Notes: generated by a model from the sequence alone, not told the origin. 64,000 bases of DNA from CAVVXX01 sp963707975 (GCA_963707975.1 OY970177.1:2046001-2110000); one strand, 5' to 3'; counted from the stretch's first letter, positions 48,787-59,045 are shown. Numbers and translations are program-made.

Positions 48787-50360
48787 GCTTCAGGCGCGCT
48801 TGCGGCCGCTATCTTTTGCACGCTGGTGTAATCGGTCTTGCCCGTGCCAAGCACGGGAATGTCCTGCACATGCATGATGCGGCGGGGCACAGCCAGTTCG
48901 GGCACGCCGTGGCTGCGTACCCAGGCAATGAAGTCGCCGCGCTCCGCATTGGGTGAAGTGGTGATAAGCACGATCTGCTCGCCCTTGCGGCCATCGGGGA
49001 GCGTCACAGCTGCGTGGGCGAAATCGGGCCACAAGGTCGAAGCGCAGTTCTCGACCACGGCCAACGACACGGTTTCGCCGCCGATCTTGGCAAAACGTTT
49101 CAGCCGCCCGCGAATGGAAATAAAACCTTCATCGTCGACCGAAACCACATCGCCGGTGTCGTACCAGCCACCGGGTGGAGGCTCGATCTGTCCGGGTGCC
49201 TCCGGCTTGATATAGCCAAGCATCACGTTCGGCCCGCGCACGATCAACTTGCCGGCATTGGGAATGCCCTCCACGGGTTCGAGTTTGTACTCCATATCCG
49301 CCACAATATGGCCAACCGTGCCGATGCGGTTGGCGCCGACCTGGTTGGCGGCAATGACGGGAGAGGCTTCGGTCACACCATAACCCTCGAGCAGCTCTAT
49401 ATTGTACTTTCGTCTGAGCAGCAGGCGTGTCTCGTCGCGCAAGCGTTCCGCGCCGCACACGGCAAGCCTGAGGCTGTTCAGGTCTCCCTGGTCGCCCGCG
49501 CGCGCATATTGCGAAATGAAGGTGTCGGTCGAAAGCAGGATGGTGGCGCCCAAGGCGCGTATACGCCGGACAATATCGTGCGGCTGAAGAGGCGTGGGGT
49601 GCAGCACGGCCTTGACGCCGAGATAAAGCGGCATCAGCGCGCCAGCCGTAAGCCCGAAGCAATGGAAAGTGGGCAGCGGGTTGAGAAGGATGTCCGTTTG
49701 CGGGAACAGCTCGATGTGCAGCCGTACCTGTTCGACATTGGCGAGCAGGTTGGCGTGACTCAGCACCACGCCCTTGGGCATGCCCTCGGTGCCAGACGTG
49801 AAAAGAATGACGCTTGGCGAATTTGGATCTAACCTTTTCTCGATCAGGAACGGCAAGCGCGGGCCCAGGATTGCCGCCACTTTGTCGAAGAGTGAAAGCT
49901 TCGCGCGCACGTCTTCGAGATAGACGATCTCGGCAATTTCGCCGAGTTCTGTGATCAGGTCTTCCAGCTTGGCCAAATCGATAAAGCGGTGCGCGGTGAT
50001 GATGCGCTTCACCTGTGCGGTCGCCAGCGCCGTTTTTAGGCTTGCTGCGCCCGCGGTGAAGTTCAGCATCGCCGGTACGCGGCCATAGGCCGAGAGCGCA
50101 AAGAAGGTGATCACCGCGCCCGCGCTGGTAGGCAACATTACCGCAACCGTTTCGCCCTTCCTGGTGCCGCGCTTCAGCGCGTGGCCAAGAGCGAAAGAGG
50201 CACGGATGATTTCGTCGTATGTCAGAACGCGTTCGTCGCCGTCGACAATGATTTCCTTTTTGCCGCCAAATTGCCGGCGCGCATCGAGCAGCGCGTGAAA
50301 CACGGTCCGGTGAATACGCTGGGGGTCGATTGCGGGTGGCGGGCTGACGGGCTGGTCCAT
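48783..50360 (-). CDS. AMP-dependent acyl-CoA/acyl-ACP synthetase (Aas C-terminal-like)
   Basis: A 525-residue adenylate-forming enzyme: P-loop-like LFTSGTEGMPKGVVLSH, YGVTEASPVIAAN, YDTGDVVSVDDEGFISIRGR and the catalytic Lys in LGTGKTDY. It most resembles the acyl-ACP synthetase part of Aas enzymes and fatty acid-CoA ligases, so it probably activates fatty acids; the exact substrate is unknown. ATG 50360 chosen. Divergent from lipA, convergent with glpK. Confidence 0.88.
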   Translation of the reverse strand: MDQPVSPPPAIDPQRIHRTVFHALLDARRQFGGKKEIIVDGDERVLTYDEIIRASFALGHALKRGTRKGETVAVMLPTSAGAVITFFALSAYGRVPAMLNFTAGAASLKTALATAQVKRIITAHRFIDLAKLEDLITELGEIAEIVYLEDVRAKLSLFDKVAAILGPRLPFLIEKRLDPNSPSVILFTSGTEGMPKGVVLSHANLLANVEQVRLHIELFPQTDILLNPLPTFHCFGLTAGALMPLYLGVKAVLHPTPLQPHDIVRRIRALGATILLSTDTFISQYARAGDQGDLNSLRLAVCGAERLRDETRLLLRRKYNIELLEGYGVTEASPVIAANQVGANRIGTVGHIVADMEYKLEPVEGIPNAGKLIVRGPNVMLGYIKPEAPGQIEPPPGGWYDTGDVVSVDDEGFISIRGRLKRFAKIGGETVSLAVVENCASTLWPDFAHAAVTLPDGRKGEQIVLITTSPNAERGDFIAWVRSHGVPELAVPRRIMHVQDIPVLGTGKTDYTSVQKIAAASAPEA

Positions 50361-50452
50361 GGCCAAAGCCTAGCGCAGGCTGGAAGCGGGAAAAACCTTT
50401 AGCGCCCGGGGGGTCGTGATTTCTGGACTTTCTACCTATATGACTAAGCTGC

Positions 50453-51403
50453 ATGAACGTCATATTCGACCAGTCGGACAGAAGGGCGCTGCGGCACCCC
50501 GAAAAGGCGGAGCGGCCCGATACGCCGGTGCTCCGCAAGCCGGACTGGATTCGGGTGAAGGCGCCCGTCAGCCGCGAATACAACGAAACGCGGGCTATCG
50601 TTCGCGCGCACAATCTTCATACCGTATGCGAAGAAGCGGGCTGCCCCAACATCGGCGAATGCTGGGCCAAGGGCCACGCCACCTTTATGATCATGGGCGA
50701 CACCTGTACGCGCGCTTGCGCCTTCTGCAATGTGAAGACGGGATTGCCTGGCGCACTTGACCCGCGTGAGCCGGAAAATGTCGCATTTGCGGTTACGAAG
50801 CTGGGCCTTTCCCATGTTGTCATTACGTCGGTTGATCGCGATGATCTTGCGGACGGCGGTGCCGCGCATTTTGCAGCCACGGTGCGTGCTATTCGCGCCT
50901 CCACGCCAAAAACCACCATCGAGATTTTGACGCCGGATTTTTTGCGCAAGTCAGGCGCCATAGAGATTGTGATGGGCGCGCCACCCGACGTGTTCAACCA
51001 TAATCTCGAAACCGTGCCGCGGCTTTATCTCAAAATCCGACCAGGCGCGCGTTATTTCGCTTCATTGCAATTGCTGGCGCGCGTGAAAGAGATTGAGCCC
51101 AACGCTTTCACCAAATCGGGATTGATGGTTGGTCTTGGCGAAACACGCGAGGAAATCATGCAGGTAATGGACGACCTGCGCGCTGCCAACGTCGATTTCC
51201 TCACCATCGGACAATACCTACAGCCCACGCGCAAACATGCGGCGGTCGAACGCTTCTGGACGCCGGACGAGTTCAAGGCGCTGGAAGCCATTGCCCGCGC
51301 CAAAGGATTTCTGATGGTATCGGCCAGTCCGTTGACACGTTCGTCTTATCATGCGGGCGAGGATTTCGAACGCTTGCGCGCGGCGCGGGCATCGCGCACC
51401 TAA
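50453..51403 (+). CDS. lipA: Lipoyl synthase
   Basis: A 316-residue radical SAM enzyme that inserts sulfur into octanoylated proteins. Auxiliary cluster ligands CEEAGCPNIGEC and radical SAM cluster CTRACAFCNV are present, with GDTCTRACAF and the C-terminal Ser of RSSYHAGEDF serving the auxiliary cluster. A COQ10-like gene follows 1 bp after the stop, as in many Alphaproteobacteria. Confidence 0.96.
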   Translation: MNVIFDQSDRRALRHPEKAERPDTPVLRKPDWIRVKAPVSREYNETRAIVRAHNLHTVCEEAGCPNIGECWAKGHATFMIMGDTCTRACAFCNVKTGLPGALDPREPENVAFAVTKLGLSHVVITSVDRDDLADGGAAHFAATVRAIRASTPKTTIEILTPDFLRKSGAIEIVMGAPPDVFNHNLETVPRLYLKIRPGARYFASLQLLARVKEIEPNAFTKSGLMVGLGETREEIMQVMDDLRAANVDFLTIGQYLQPTRKHAAVERFWTPDEFKALEAIARAKGFLMVSASPLTRSSYHAGEDFERLRAARASRT

Positions 51404-51404
51404 C

Positions 51405-51848
51405 GTGCCGTTCCATTCCGAAACACGCGAGCTGCCTTACACGGTCGAGCAGATGTATGCGGTGGTAGCCGATGTCGAACGCTATCCCGAATTTCTTCCG
51501 TGGTGCGTCGCTTTGCGTATGAGTAAACGCTCGCGTGAAGGCAATATGGACGTGCTCATCGCGGAAATGACGGTGAGCTATCACGGCGTTCGCGAACATT
51601 ATATCAGCCGCGTGCGGTTGGATGCATCGGCGCGTACGATAGAGGCCGTGCACATCGAAGGCCCGTTCGAGCGACTGATCAATCGCTGGCGCTTCGAGCC
51701 GCTGGCGAAGGGCTGCCGCATTCACTTTTCGATCGATTTTGCGTTCCGCAACTGGTTTCTTTCTGCGCTGGCAGGTGTTGCTTTCGAGCGCACGGTCATG
51801 CGCATGGCCGATGCTTTCGTGGAACGTGCGCGCGCGCTTTACGGCTAG
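51405..51848 (+). CDS. COQ10/RatA-like START-domain protein (ubiquinone-binding)
   Basis: A 147-residue SRPBCC-fold protein: PFHSETRELPYTVEQMYAVV, DVERYPEFLPWCVALRMS and GPFERLINRWRFEPLAKGCR. COQ10 homologues bind ubiquinone and assist respiration. GTG start at 51405, just after the lipA stop. The RatA toxin name given to some homologues is historical; I see no antitoxin partner. Its stop overlaps the convergent cinA gene. Confidence 0.9.
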   Translation: MPFHSETRELPYTVEQMYAVVADVERYPEFLPWCVALRMSKRSREGNMDVLIAEMTVSYHGVREHYISRVRLDASARTIEAVHIEGPFERLINRWRFEPLAKGCRIHFSIDFAFRNWFLSALAGVAFERTVMRMADAFVERARALYG

Positions 51849-52336
51849 AGCAATTTTTGCAGCAGTTCGAGGGCCACTTCCACGCTTTTCAGGCGGATTT
51901 GGGCGCGGCCGATGTCGCCCAAATGATGCGCTTCGTGCAGAAGCTTGTTATCGGCGCGCGCCGCTGCGATGTGCACTAGACCGACGGGTTTCTCTGTTGT
52001 GCCGCCGCCCGGGCCAGCAATGCCGGTAACGGCTACAGCAAGTTGCGCAGGCGAATGAGCGAGCGCGCCTTCGGCCATGGCGCGCGCAACTTCTTCTGAT
52101 ACTGCGCCCTTTTGCTTGATGAGGCTGGCTGAAACGCCGAGCATTTCGGTTTTTGCGCGGTTGGAGTAGGTGACGAAACCGCGTTCCACCACATCGGATG
52201 CTCCCGGAATTTCGGTCAGGCACGCCGCAACTAGCCCGCCAGTGCAGCTTTCAGCCAAAGCCAAACGCAGGTTTTTTGCGCGTGCTTCTGCAAGCAGCGC
52301 TTCGGCCAACCTGAGGAGGTGAGGAGAGAACGTCAT
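51845..52336 (-). CDS. pncC: CinA C-terminal-type nicotinamide-nucleotide amidohydrolase
   Basis: A 163-residue stand-alone CinA/PncC domain: RLALAESCTGGLVAACLTE, FVTYSNRAKTEMLGVS and AVTGIAGPGGGT. The enzyme deamidates nicotinamide mononucleotide for NAD recycling. ATG 52336 overlaps the pgpA stop by 4 bp. Third gene of ispDF-pgpA-cinA; no N-terminal COG1058 domain. Confidence 0.92.
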   Translation of the reverse strand: MTFSPHLLRLAEALLAEARAKNLRLALAESCTGGLVAACLTEIPGASDVVERGFVTYSNRAKTEMLGVSASLIKQKGAVSEEVARAMAEGALAHSPAQLAVAVTGIAGPGGGTTEKPVGLVHIAAARADNKLLHEAHHLGDIGRAQIRLKSVEVALELLQKLL

Positions 52337-52827
52337 TTCATTATGTGCTCGATCACATGCCATTGATAAGCGGCTGCAACCAGCGCACCAGCGGCCAAAC
52401 CGGCCAATACATCGTCTGCCATGATGCCAAGGCCGCCGGGAAGGTGTTCCAGCCGCGAAATAGGCCAGGGCTTCAGAACATCCAGCGCGCGAAAGAGTAC
52501 GAAGACCAACAGTACTGCAAGCACGGTGTAAATCCGGCCCACATAAGCCACCGGCACGAGCGCAAACCATTGACCGGCCGCTTCGTCAATCACGCATTCG
52601 GAAGGATCTTCTACGCCAGAAAGTTTCGCCTGGAGGCCGCAGGCCCAGAGGCCTAGCAGCGTGATTGCGATGGCGCAGACAAGCAGCGTCATCCAGCCGC
52701 CAATCACCGCGATCCACCATCCCACTGGCAATGCAGCAGCCGAAGCAAGCGTTCCAGGCACCATCGGCACACGCCCGATGCTGAAGAGCGTGGCAATTTT
52801 AGTGGAGAATGTAGTGGGCAGTGCCAT
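52333..52827 (-). CDS. pgpA: Phosphatidylglycerophosphatase A
   Basis: A 164-residue inner-membrane phosphatase making phosphatidylglycerol. Family-conserved GTLASAAALPVGW, CVIDEAAGQWFAL, VLFRALDVLKPWPISRLEHL and GGLGIMADDVLAGL are present, with three to four hydrophobic segments. It is 3 bp from ispDF and overlaps cinA. Confidence 0.93.
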   Translation of the reverse strand: MALPTTFSTKIATLFSIGRVPMVPGTLASAAALPVGWWIAVIGGWMTLLVCAIAITLLGLWACGLQAKLSGVEDPSECVIDEAAGQWFALVPVAYVGRIYTVLAVLLVFVLFRALDVLKPWPISRLEHLPGGLGIMADDVLAGLAAGALVAAAYQWHVIEHIMK

Positions 52828-52830
52828 GGC

Positions 52831-53976
52831 TCAACGCAGCCTGATAGTAGCTACGGCATGCGCCGCAATGCCTTCGCCTCGGCCTGTGAAACCGAGACCA
52901 TCGGTTGTTGTCGCCTTCACGCTTACGCGCGAGATGTCCAGTCCAAGAATTTCTGCTATGCATGCCCGCATGACTTCACGGTGCGGGCCAATTTTCGGCT
53001 GTTCGCAAATAAGCGTCACATCTACATGCACAATAGAGCCATCTTGGTCGCGCACCAAATCGGATGCCCGTTTCAAGAACATGTGTGACGGTGCTGCCCG
53101 CCAGTGCTCGTCCTCTGGCGGAAAGTGCATGCCGATATCGCCCGCGCCGAGTGTACCGAGAATCGCATCTGTCAGCGCATGGAGGCCGACGTCTGCATCG
53201 GAATGGCCCTCTAACCCCTTGTCAAAAGGGATCTTAACGCCACAGAGCCACAGATGGTCGCCGGGCCCAAAACGATGAGCATCGAAACCAGTTCCAGTGC
53301 GTACATCGCCCAGGTCAGAAGCCAACCGCTCGGCAAGGGCAAAATCTTCCGGCGTTGTGAGCTTCATATTCATTTCTTCTCCGGCGACCGAAGCAATTTT
53401 GCCGCCCGCTTCTTCGATCAATGCGATGTCATCTGTAAATGATTTTCCGGCAAAGCGCCGGTGGGCCTCCAGAATCGCATCGAACCGAAAGCCTTGCGGC
53501 GTTTGGGCACGGAACAAACCATGGCGCGGCAGAATTTCGTAGCCGCCCTTTGCTTTTTGCCGCCGCAGCGTGTCGCTAGCGGGAAGGAGGGGGGCCACTG
53601 CGTCTGCATGCTCAAGCGCGTTCGCGACGCTTTCTATCAACGCAGCCGACACAAAAGGGCGCGCCGCGTCGTGGATCAGTACGCGCTCAGGCTTCGATGG
53701 CGCAATGGTTTCAAGACCGCGCCGCACCAACTCCTGCCGCGTTGCGCCACCTGTAACCGGTGGATTCGGCATCAAATCTTTTGCCGCGGCGTCAAAGTGG
53801 GGTCGGTCATCCTGGCCGATGACGACATGAACGCCTACGATCGCCGGATGTCGCGCGAAAGCCTCGAGCGACCAGCGTAGTACCGGCTTGCCTGCTAGCA
53901 GACGATACTGTTTCGGCAGGCCATTCCCCGCGCGTTGGCCGCGGCCTGCTGCAACAATTAACGCGATAGTGGACAT
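52831..53976 (-). CDS. ispDF: Bifunctional MEP cytidylyltransferase / MECDP synthase
   Basis: A 381-residue fusion for the third and fifth MEP-pathway steps. N-terminal IspD (about 1-225): IVAAGRGQRAGNGLPKQYRL, IHDAARPFV. C-terminal IspF (about 230-381): GTGFDAHRFGPGDHLWLCG, LEGHSDADVGLHALTDAILG, DIGMHFPPED. The fusion is typical of Alphaproteobacteria. First gene of the minus-strand unit, divergent from ntrY. Confidence 0.96.
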   Translation of the reverse strand: MSTIALIVAAGRGQRAGNGLPKQYRLLAGKPVLRWSLEAFARHPAIVGVHVVIGQDDRPHFDAAAKDLMPNPPVTGGATRQELVRRGLETIAPSKPERVLIHDAARPFVSAALIESVANALEHADAVAPLLPASDTLRRQKAKGGYEILPRHGLFRAQTPQGFRFDAILEAHRRFAGKSFTDDIALIEEAGGKIASVAGEEMNMKLTTPEDFALAERLASDLGDVRTGTGFDAHRFGPGDHLWLCGVKIPFDKGLEGHSDADVGLHALTDAILGTLGAGDIGMHFPPEDEHWRAAPSHMFLKRASDLVRDQDGSIVHVDVTLICEQPKIGPHREVMRACIAEILGLDISRVSVKATTTDGLGFTGRGEGIAAHAVATIRLR

Positions 53977-54176
53977 CTATGCTCCAAGGCGATTCCGATC
54001 GGCTTTAACCCCAATATGTTGAGGAAAAAACTGAGTGAGCTCAGAATCGACTTCATCCGAGCCTCAAGGATAAGAAAGACATTGTCGCGGCATTCTTGCA
54101 ACAAACTGTGACTTTGCTACACTCCCTATCTGGAAAAGCCAAAATTGCCTACGAAAACACGAACCTGCGGGGGCGA

Positions 54177-56410
54177 ATGGCCAGTACGTCGGCGTATCAA
54201 GCGCGAGCCCCTGAACCTTCGTTTAGGTTCATCCGCGCAGTTTCGCGCCCTTCATTGCTCGCACTTTTCGTAGCGCTGGCAGCCATCATTTCCGGCGTCA
54301 TTACCTATGCAACCCTGACGGGTCTCGCGCCCTACAGCCCGACGCCAACTGTGATGGTCGGCCTCGTGCTGGTGGATCTTATTCTGGTGTTGTCGCTGGG
54401 CGCGCTCATTGCCTGGCGGCTTACGCGGTTGTGGGCTGAGCGCCGCAGCGGGCAAGCCGGATCGCGGCTGCATGTGCGCCTCGTTGTTCTGTTCAGCGCC
54501 ATCGCTGTGGTGCCGGCCATCATGGTGGCGATTTTTGCGGCCGTGTCGCTCAACCTAGGCATTGAGGAATGGTTCTCGTCGCGTGTGCGCACAGCGCTCG
54601 ACAATTCCGTCAGCGTCGCCAACGGTTATGTGAAGGAACACGCGCAGGTCATCGTTTCCGACATCATTCCGGTGGCCGCCGACCTGAACACGCAGGGCCT
54701 CAAGCTGAAGGACGATCCCGCGCGCTTCGGCGAGCTTCTGGAGCAGGAGGCAAAAGCGCATTTGCTTCCCGCCATCTCCATCGTCGATGCCAAAGGCACA
54801 GTAATCATTTCCACCAAGCAGCCTTGGGTGCCGGATTTGGGCAAAATCTCGGCCGATGACATCACCCAGGCCAATCAGCACAAGGTAGTGCTGCTCACCG
54901 AAGCCAATGACCGTTTCGTTTCGGCGCTGATCAAGCTCGATGCGTTTGTCGACGCCTATCTGTTGGTCTCGCGCAATGTCGATCCCAAAGTGCTTGAATA
55001 TCAGCAGAACACGACGGCCGCGGTTTCCGAATATAACCGGCTGGAGCAGAACCGTTCCCGTATCCAACTCTCGTTTGTCATCCTGTATGTCATCGTCTCA
55101 CTGTTGATACTGCTTGCGGCCGTGTGGCTGGGGCTGTGGGCTGCAAGCCGCATTGTCACGCCTTTGGGGCGGCTGGTTGGCGCGGCCGAACGCGTGACCG
55201 AAGGCGATCTCGGCGCGCGCGTGGCGGTCGGACGCAATGACGACGAGATCGGCTCGCTCAGTCATGCCTTCAACCGGATGACCTCGCAACTGGAGGGCCA
55301 GCGCAACGCGCTGGTTGATGCCAACCGCCAGCTCGATGCACGTCGCCGCTTTACTGAAGCTATGCTGGCCGGCGTAAGCGCAGGCGTGGTTGGCCTCGAT
55401 AGGGAAGGGCGGATCACCTTGATTAATCGCACCGCAGCACAGCTATTAAATGTAGTGCCGGAGGAAATCGAAGGTCGCCATTATTCCGAAAGCGTGCCGG
55501 AGCTTGCGGGCCTCATCCGCCGTGCCATGCGCGAGGCGGGCGGCCGCATAGCGGGTCAAATCGATGTCAAACGCGACGATCGCGTACGTCATCTTAATGT
55601 GCAGGTGTCGAGCGAGGCAGGGGGAGCCGAGCATGGCTTTGTCGTTACCTTCGACGACATCACCGATCTGGTTTCCGCCCAGCGCACGGCCGCCTGGGCC
55701 GATGTGGCGCGCCGCATCGCGCATGAGATCAAAAATCCGCTGACGCCTATCCAGCTTTCGGCCGAGCGCCTCAAGCGCAAATATGCGGACGAAGTATCCA
55801 GCGACCCGGAAGTATTCCAGCAATGCACCGACACCATCATCCGCCAGGTCGACGACATCGGGCGGATGGTAGACGAGTTCTCGTCGTTTGCACGTATGCC
55901 GGCACCCGTCGATGCAGTATGGAATCCGCGCAGGAGCTGGTGCGCCAGGCCGTGTTCCTGCAGCGCGTGGCGCATCCGCAGGTGGCCTTTGAGGTAAACC
56001 TCCCCAAGGACACCATCCATTTCGAATGCGACGGGCGTCTGGTGGCGCAGGCTCTGACCAATGTGCTCAAGAATGCTGTCGAGGCGATCGCCACCAGAGC
56101 CGAAAAGGGCGACGACACGCAGGGGCACATCGCCATTGATGCCGCGGCCGATATCAAGCGCGTGGTTATTTCCGTGCGCGACAACGGCGTTGGCTTGCCA
56201 AAAGAACATCGCCATCGCCTGACCGAGCCTTACGTGACGACGCGCGCCAAAGGTACGGGGCTGGGCTTGGCGATCGTGCGTAAAATCCTCGAGGACCACG
56301 GTGGAGAGATGACGCTCGAGGACGCGCCGGACCAAGCGCCAGGCGCAATAGTGCGCATGGCGTTTCCATTGCGTCAGCGGGTAAAAAAAGATCAGGGGTT
56401 GAGGTCATGA
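54177..56410 (+). CDS. ntrY: Nitrogen regulation sensor histidine kinase NtrY, one frameshift
   Basis: Membrane sensor kinase. Order: several N-terminal membrane helices and a periplasmic sensor part (to about residue 300), HAMP (RIVTPLGRLVGAAERVTEGD), PAS (TEAMLAGVSAGVVGLDREGR), HisKA with RRIAHEIKNPLTPIQLSAER, and HATPase with NVLKNAVEA, DNGVGLP and GTGLGLAIVRKI. The frame breaks near 55919 between FARMPAPV and MESAQELVRQAVFL; one missing base restores it to 744 residues. ATG 54177 is chosen; the frame is open to 54096. Coupled to ntrX by 4 bp. Confidence 0.9.
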
Positions 56411-57823
56411 AGCAGAACGGATCGCTGGTAGCGCCTGAAATTCTCGTCGTCGACGACGAGATCGACATTCGCGAACTGATGGCGGGTATCCTGGCCGACG
56501 AAGGCTATGACGCGCGCATGGCTTCCGACAGCGACAGTGCGCTATCAGCCGTGTCGCAGCGCAGGCCGCATCTAGTCGTGCTAGACGTCTGGCTGCAGGG
56601 AAGCCGGCTCGACGGCATTCAGGTGCTCGATATTTTGCGCCGCGACCATCCCGATCTCCCCGTCGTTATCATCAGCGGCCACGGCACCATTGAGACCGCG
56701 GTCGCCGCCATCAAAAAGGGCGCCTACGACTTCATCGAGAAGCCCTTCAAGGCCGACCGCCTTGTGCATGTGGTCAAGCGCGCGCTCGAGGCCGCGCGGC
56801 TGAAGCGCGAAGTCGACGAATTGAAGCTCAAAGCGGGCGATGAAACCGAACTCGTTGGCACCTCATCGGCCATCGCGCAACTGCGCCAGTTGGTTGATAA
56901 GGTGGCGCCCACCGGTAGCCGCATTCTCATCGTCGGGTCCGCCGGGTTGCGGCAAGGAAGTTACAGCACGGCTCATCCATGCCCATTCGCGGCGCGCGGG
57001 TAATGCTTTCGTCGCCATCAATTGCGCCATGATGGCGCCCGCGCACATCGAGGCCGAATTGTTCGGCGTCGAAGGCGGCGAGGGCGCCCGCAAGATTGGG
57101 CTCCTTGAACTGGCCCATGGCGGCACGCTGTTCCTCGACGAAGTGGCCGACATGCCGCTGGAAACGCAGGGCAAGATTCTTCGCGTTCTCATCGATCAAA
57201 CCTTCCAGCGCATCGGTGGCACCACGCGGGTGCAGGTGGACGTGCGGGTGATTTCGTCCAGCACTGCAGATTTGCGCGCCGAGATCGAAGCTAGCCATTT
57301 CCGCGAGGACCTTTATCACCGGCTTAACGTGGTGCCCGTGCGTGTTCCTTCGCTGGCCGAACGGCGCGACGATATTCCGCAACTGATCGCCCATTTCATG
57401 AAGCGGCTCTCGGCGGCCTCGGGTCTTCCCGTGCGCGAAGTTGGCGATGATGCCATGGCCGTGCTTCAGGCCTATGCTTGGCCTGGTAATGTGCGCCAAC
57501 TGCGCAATGTGGTGGAGCGGCTGCTCATCCTCGCCATGGATGACGCGGCGGAGGCCATATCGGCCGATCTGTTGCCGTCAGATTTCAATTCCACGGCTTC
57601 GCCCTGGGCGAATGGAGCGAAGAGCGATCTCATCATTTCGCTGCCCTTGCGTGAAGCGCGTGAGATTTTTGAGCGCGAATATCTGCTCGCGCAAATCAAT
57701 CGCTTTGGCGGCAATATCTCGCGCACGGCGGCGTTCATCGGCATGGAGCGTTCGGCGCTGCACCGGAAACTCAAATCGCTCGGCGTGTCGCCGGGCAGGG
57801 CGGAAGCCGCCTTCAACGCGTGA
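56407..57823 (+). CDS. ntrX: Response regulator NtrX, one frameshift
   Basis: REC domain with the phospho-acceptor Asp in LVVLDVWLQGSRLDG, AAA+ domain and C-terminal Fis-type HTH (NISRTAAFIGMERSALHRKL). The Walker A VGPPGCGKEVTARLIH appears only after removing one G near 56936; corrected length 471. The sigma54-contacting GAFTGA loop is absent (GVEGGEGARKIG instead), as is usual for NtrX. It controls nitrogen and redox/envelope genes with NtrY. Overlaps the transaminase gene by 4 bp. Confidence 0.92.
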
Positions 57824-58710
57824 GGCCACATTCGCGCCGCCTGCCGGCGGGCCGCATTGCTTATGTGGACGGCCGTTATGTGCCGCATGCCCAAGCGGGC
57901 GTGCACGTGGAAGACCGCGGCTTGCAATTCGCCGACAGCATTTATGAAGTCTGCAGCATAACAGGTGGGCGCTTTCTCGACGAAGGTGGGCATTTCGCGC
58001 GCCTCGAACGGAGTTTGCACGAAATCGGCATGAGCCTGCCTATGACGCTGGCCGCGCTGAAAACGGCGATGCAAGAAACCGTGCGCCGTAACCACGTGCG
58101 CGACGGCGTGCTTTATCTGCAAATCACGCGCGGGGCTCTCAGGCGCGATCACCCCATCTCCCAAGACGCGCAGCCAACGCTCATTATCACTGCGCGGCCG
58201 CTCGACCTGGCGTCGATAAACAAACGCCGTGCCGAAGGCATCGCCGTTATCAGCCGGCCAGACATTCGCTGGGGCCGCTGCGACATCAAATCCACGGGGT
58301 TGCTTCCGAACGTGATGGCAAAAACCGAGGCGCGGAAAAGCGGCGCTTATGAAGCCTGGCTCGTGGACAAAGACGGTTTCGTCACGGAGGGCACCTCCAC
58401 CAATGCCTGGATCGTCACCGCCGAGGGCCGCGTGGTGACGCGTGAACTTGGGCACGCGATCCTTCCCGGTGTCACGCGGGCCACCCTTATCCGCGCGCTG
58501 GCCGAAGCGCAATTAACCGTAGATGAGCGTGCCTTTCGACTGGAAGAAGCCTATGCGGCACGCGAGGCCTTTCTGACCGCTGCAACCGCGGGCGTGATTC
58601 CCATAGTGCGCCTTGATAGCCGCGCAATTGGCGAGGGAAAACCCGGAACCGTGGCCAGCCGCGTACACGCGCTTTACCGTGATTTCGCCACGCGCGAAGC
58701 CGGTTTGTAA
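57820..58710 (+). CDS. dat: D-amino-acid transaminase (fold-type IV PLP enzyme)
   Basis: A 296-residue aminotransferase with the PLP Lys in CDIKSTGLLPNVMAKTEA and fold-type IV features DRGLQFADSIYE, VTEGTSTNAWIV and LPGVTRATLI. It makes D-Ala/D-Glu for peptidoglycan or, in some relatives, acts on branched-chain amino acids. Starts with GTG 57820, overlapping ntrX; upstream of hfq as in many Alphaproteobacteria. Confidence 0.88.
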   Translation: MRPHSRRLPAGRIAYVDGRYVPHAQAGVHVEDRGLQFADSIYEVCSITGGRFLDEGGHFARLERSLHEIGMSLPMTLAALKTAMQETVRRNHVRDGVLYLQITRGALRRDHPISQDAQPTLIITARPLDLASINKRRAEGIAVISRPDIRWGRCDIKSTGLLPNVMAKTEARKSGAYEAWLVDKDGFVTEGTSTNAWIVTAEGRVVTRELGHAILPGVTRATLIRALAEAQLTVDERAFRLEEAYAAREAFLTAATAGVIPIVRLDSRAIGEGKPGTVASRVHALYRDFATREAGL

Positions 58711-58790
58711 ACGGAAGCCCGGCCCCCTATGTTCGTGACGGCCATAATCGGCCGCCAGCACATTTCGCGCAACAACAATGGGGTTCACCC

Positions 58791-59045
58791 ATGATGGAAA
58801 AACAACAAAACCTGCAAGACACTTTCCTCAACGCAACCCGCAAGAGCAAAACGCCGGTGACGATTTATCTCGTCAATGGAGTCAAGCTGCAGGGCAATAT
58901 CACGTGGTTCGACAATTTCTGCGTGCTGCTGCGCCGCGACGGGCAGGTGCAGCTTGTTTACAAGCACGCCATCTCCACCGTGATGCCGATGGGTCCGATC
59001 CCGCTACAGGAGCAGGAAGTGGGCGCCGCCACGGAGGCCGCCTGA
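58791..59045 (+). CDS. hfq: RNA chaperone Hfq
   Basis: An 84-residue Sm-like protein promoting sRNA-mRNA pairing. Sm1 region FLNATRKSKTPVTIYLVNGV with LQGNITWFDNFCVLL and Sm2 YKHAISTVMP are canonical. ATG 58791 is adjacent to a second ATG at 58794. Its stop overlaps the start of hflX. Confidence 0.97.
   Translation: MMEKQQNLQDTFLNATRKSKTPVTIYLVNGVKLQGNITWFDNFCVLLRRDGQVQLVYKHAISTVMPMGPIPLQEQEVGAATEAA

Noticed and set aside
49129..50613. A 494-codon minus-strand frame over the acyl synthetase
   Set aside because: Alternative frame of the same strand as the real enzyme, rich in Arg/Pro as expected of a shifted GC-rich frame.
51405..51848. RatA toxin of a toxin-antitoxin system
   Set aside because: The next gene is cinA on the opposite strand, and the lipA-COQ10 order points to a ubiquinone-binding role.
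57472..58512. A 346-codon minus-strand frame across ntrX and the transaminase
   Set aside because: Crosses two real genes on the opposite strand without any domain.
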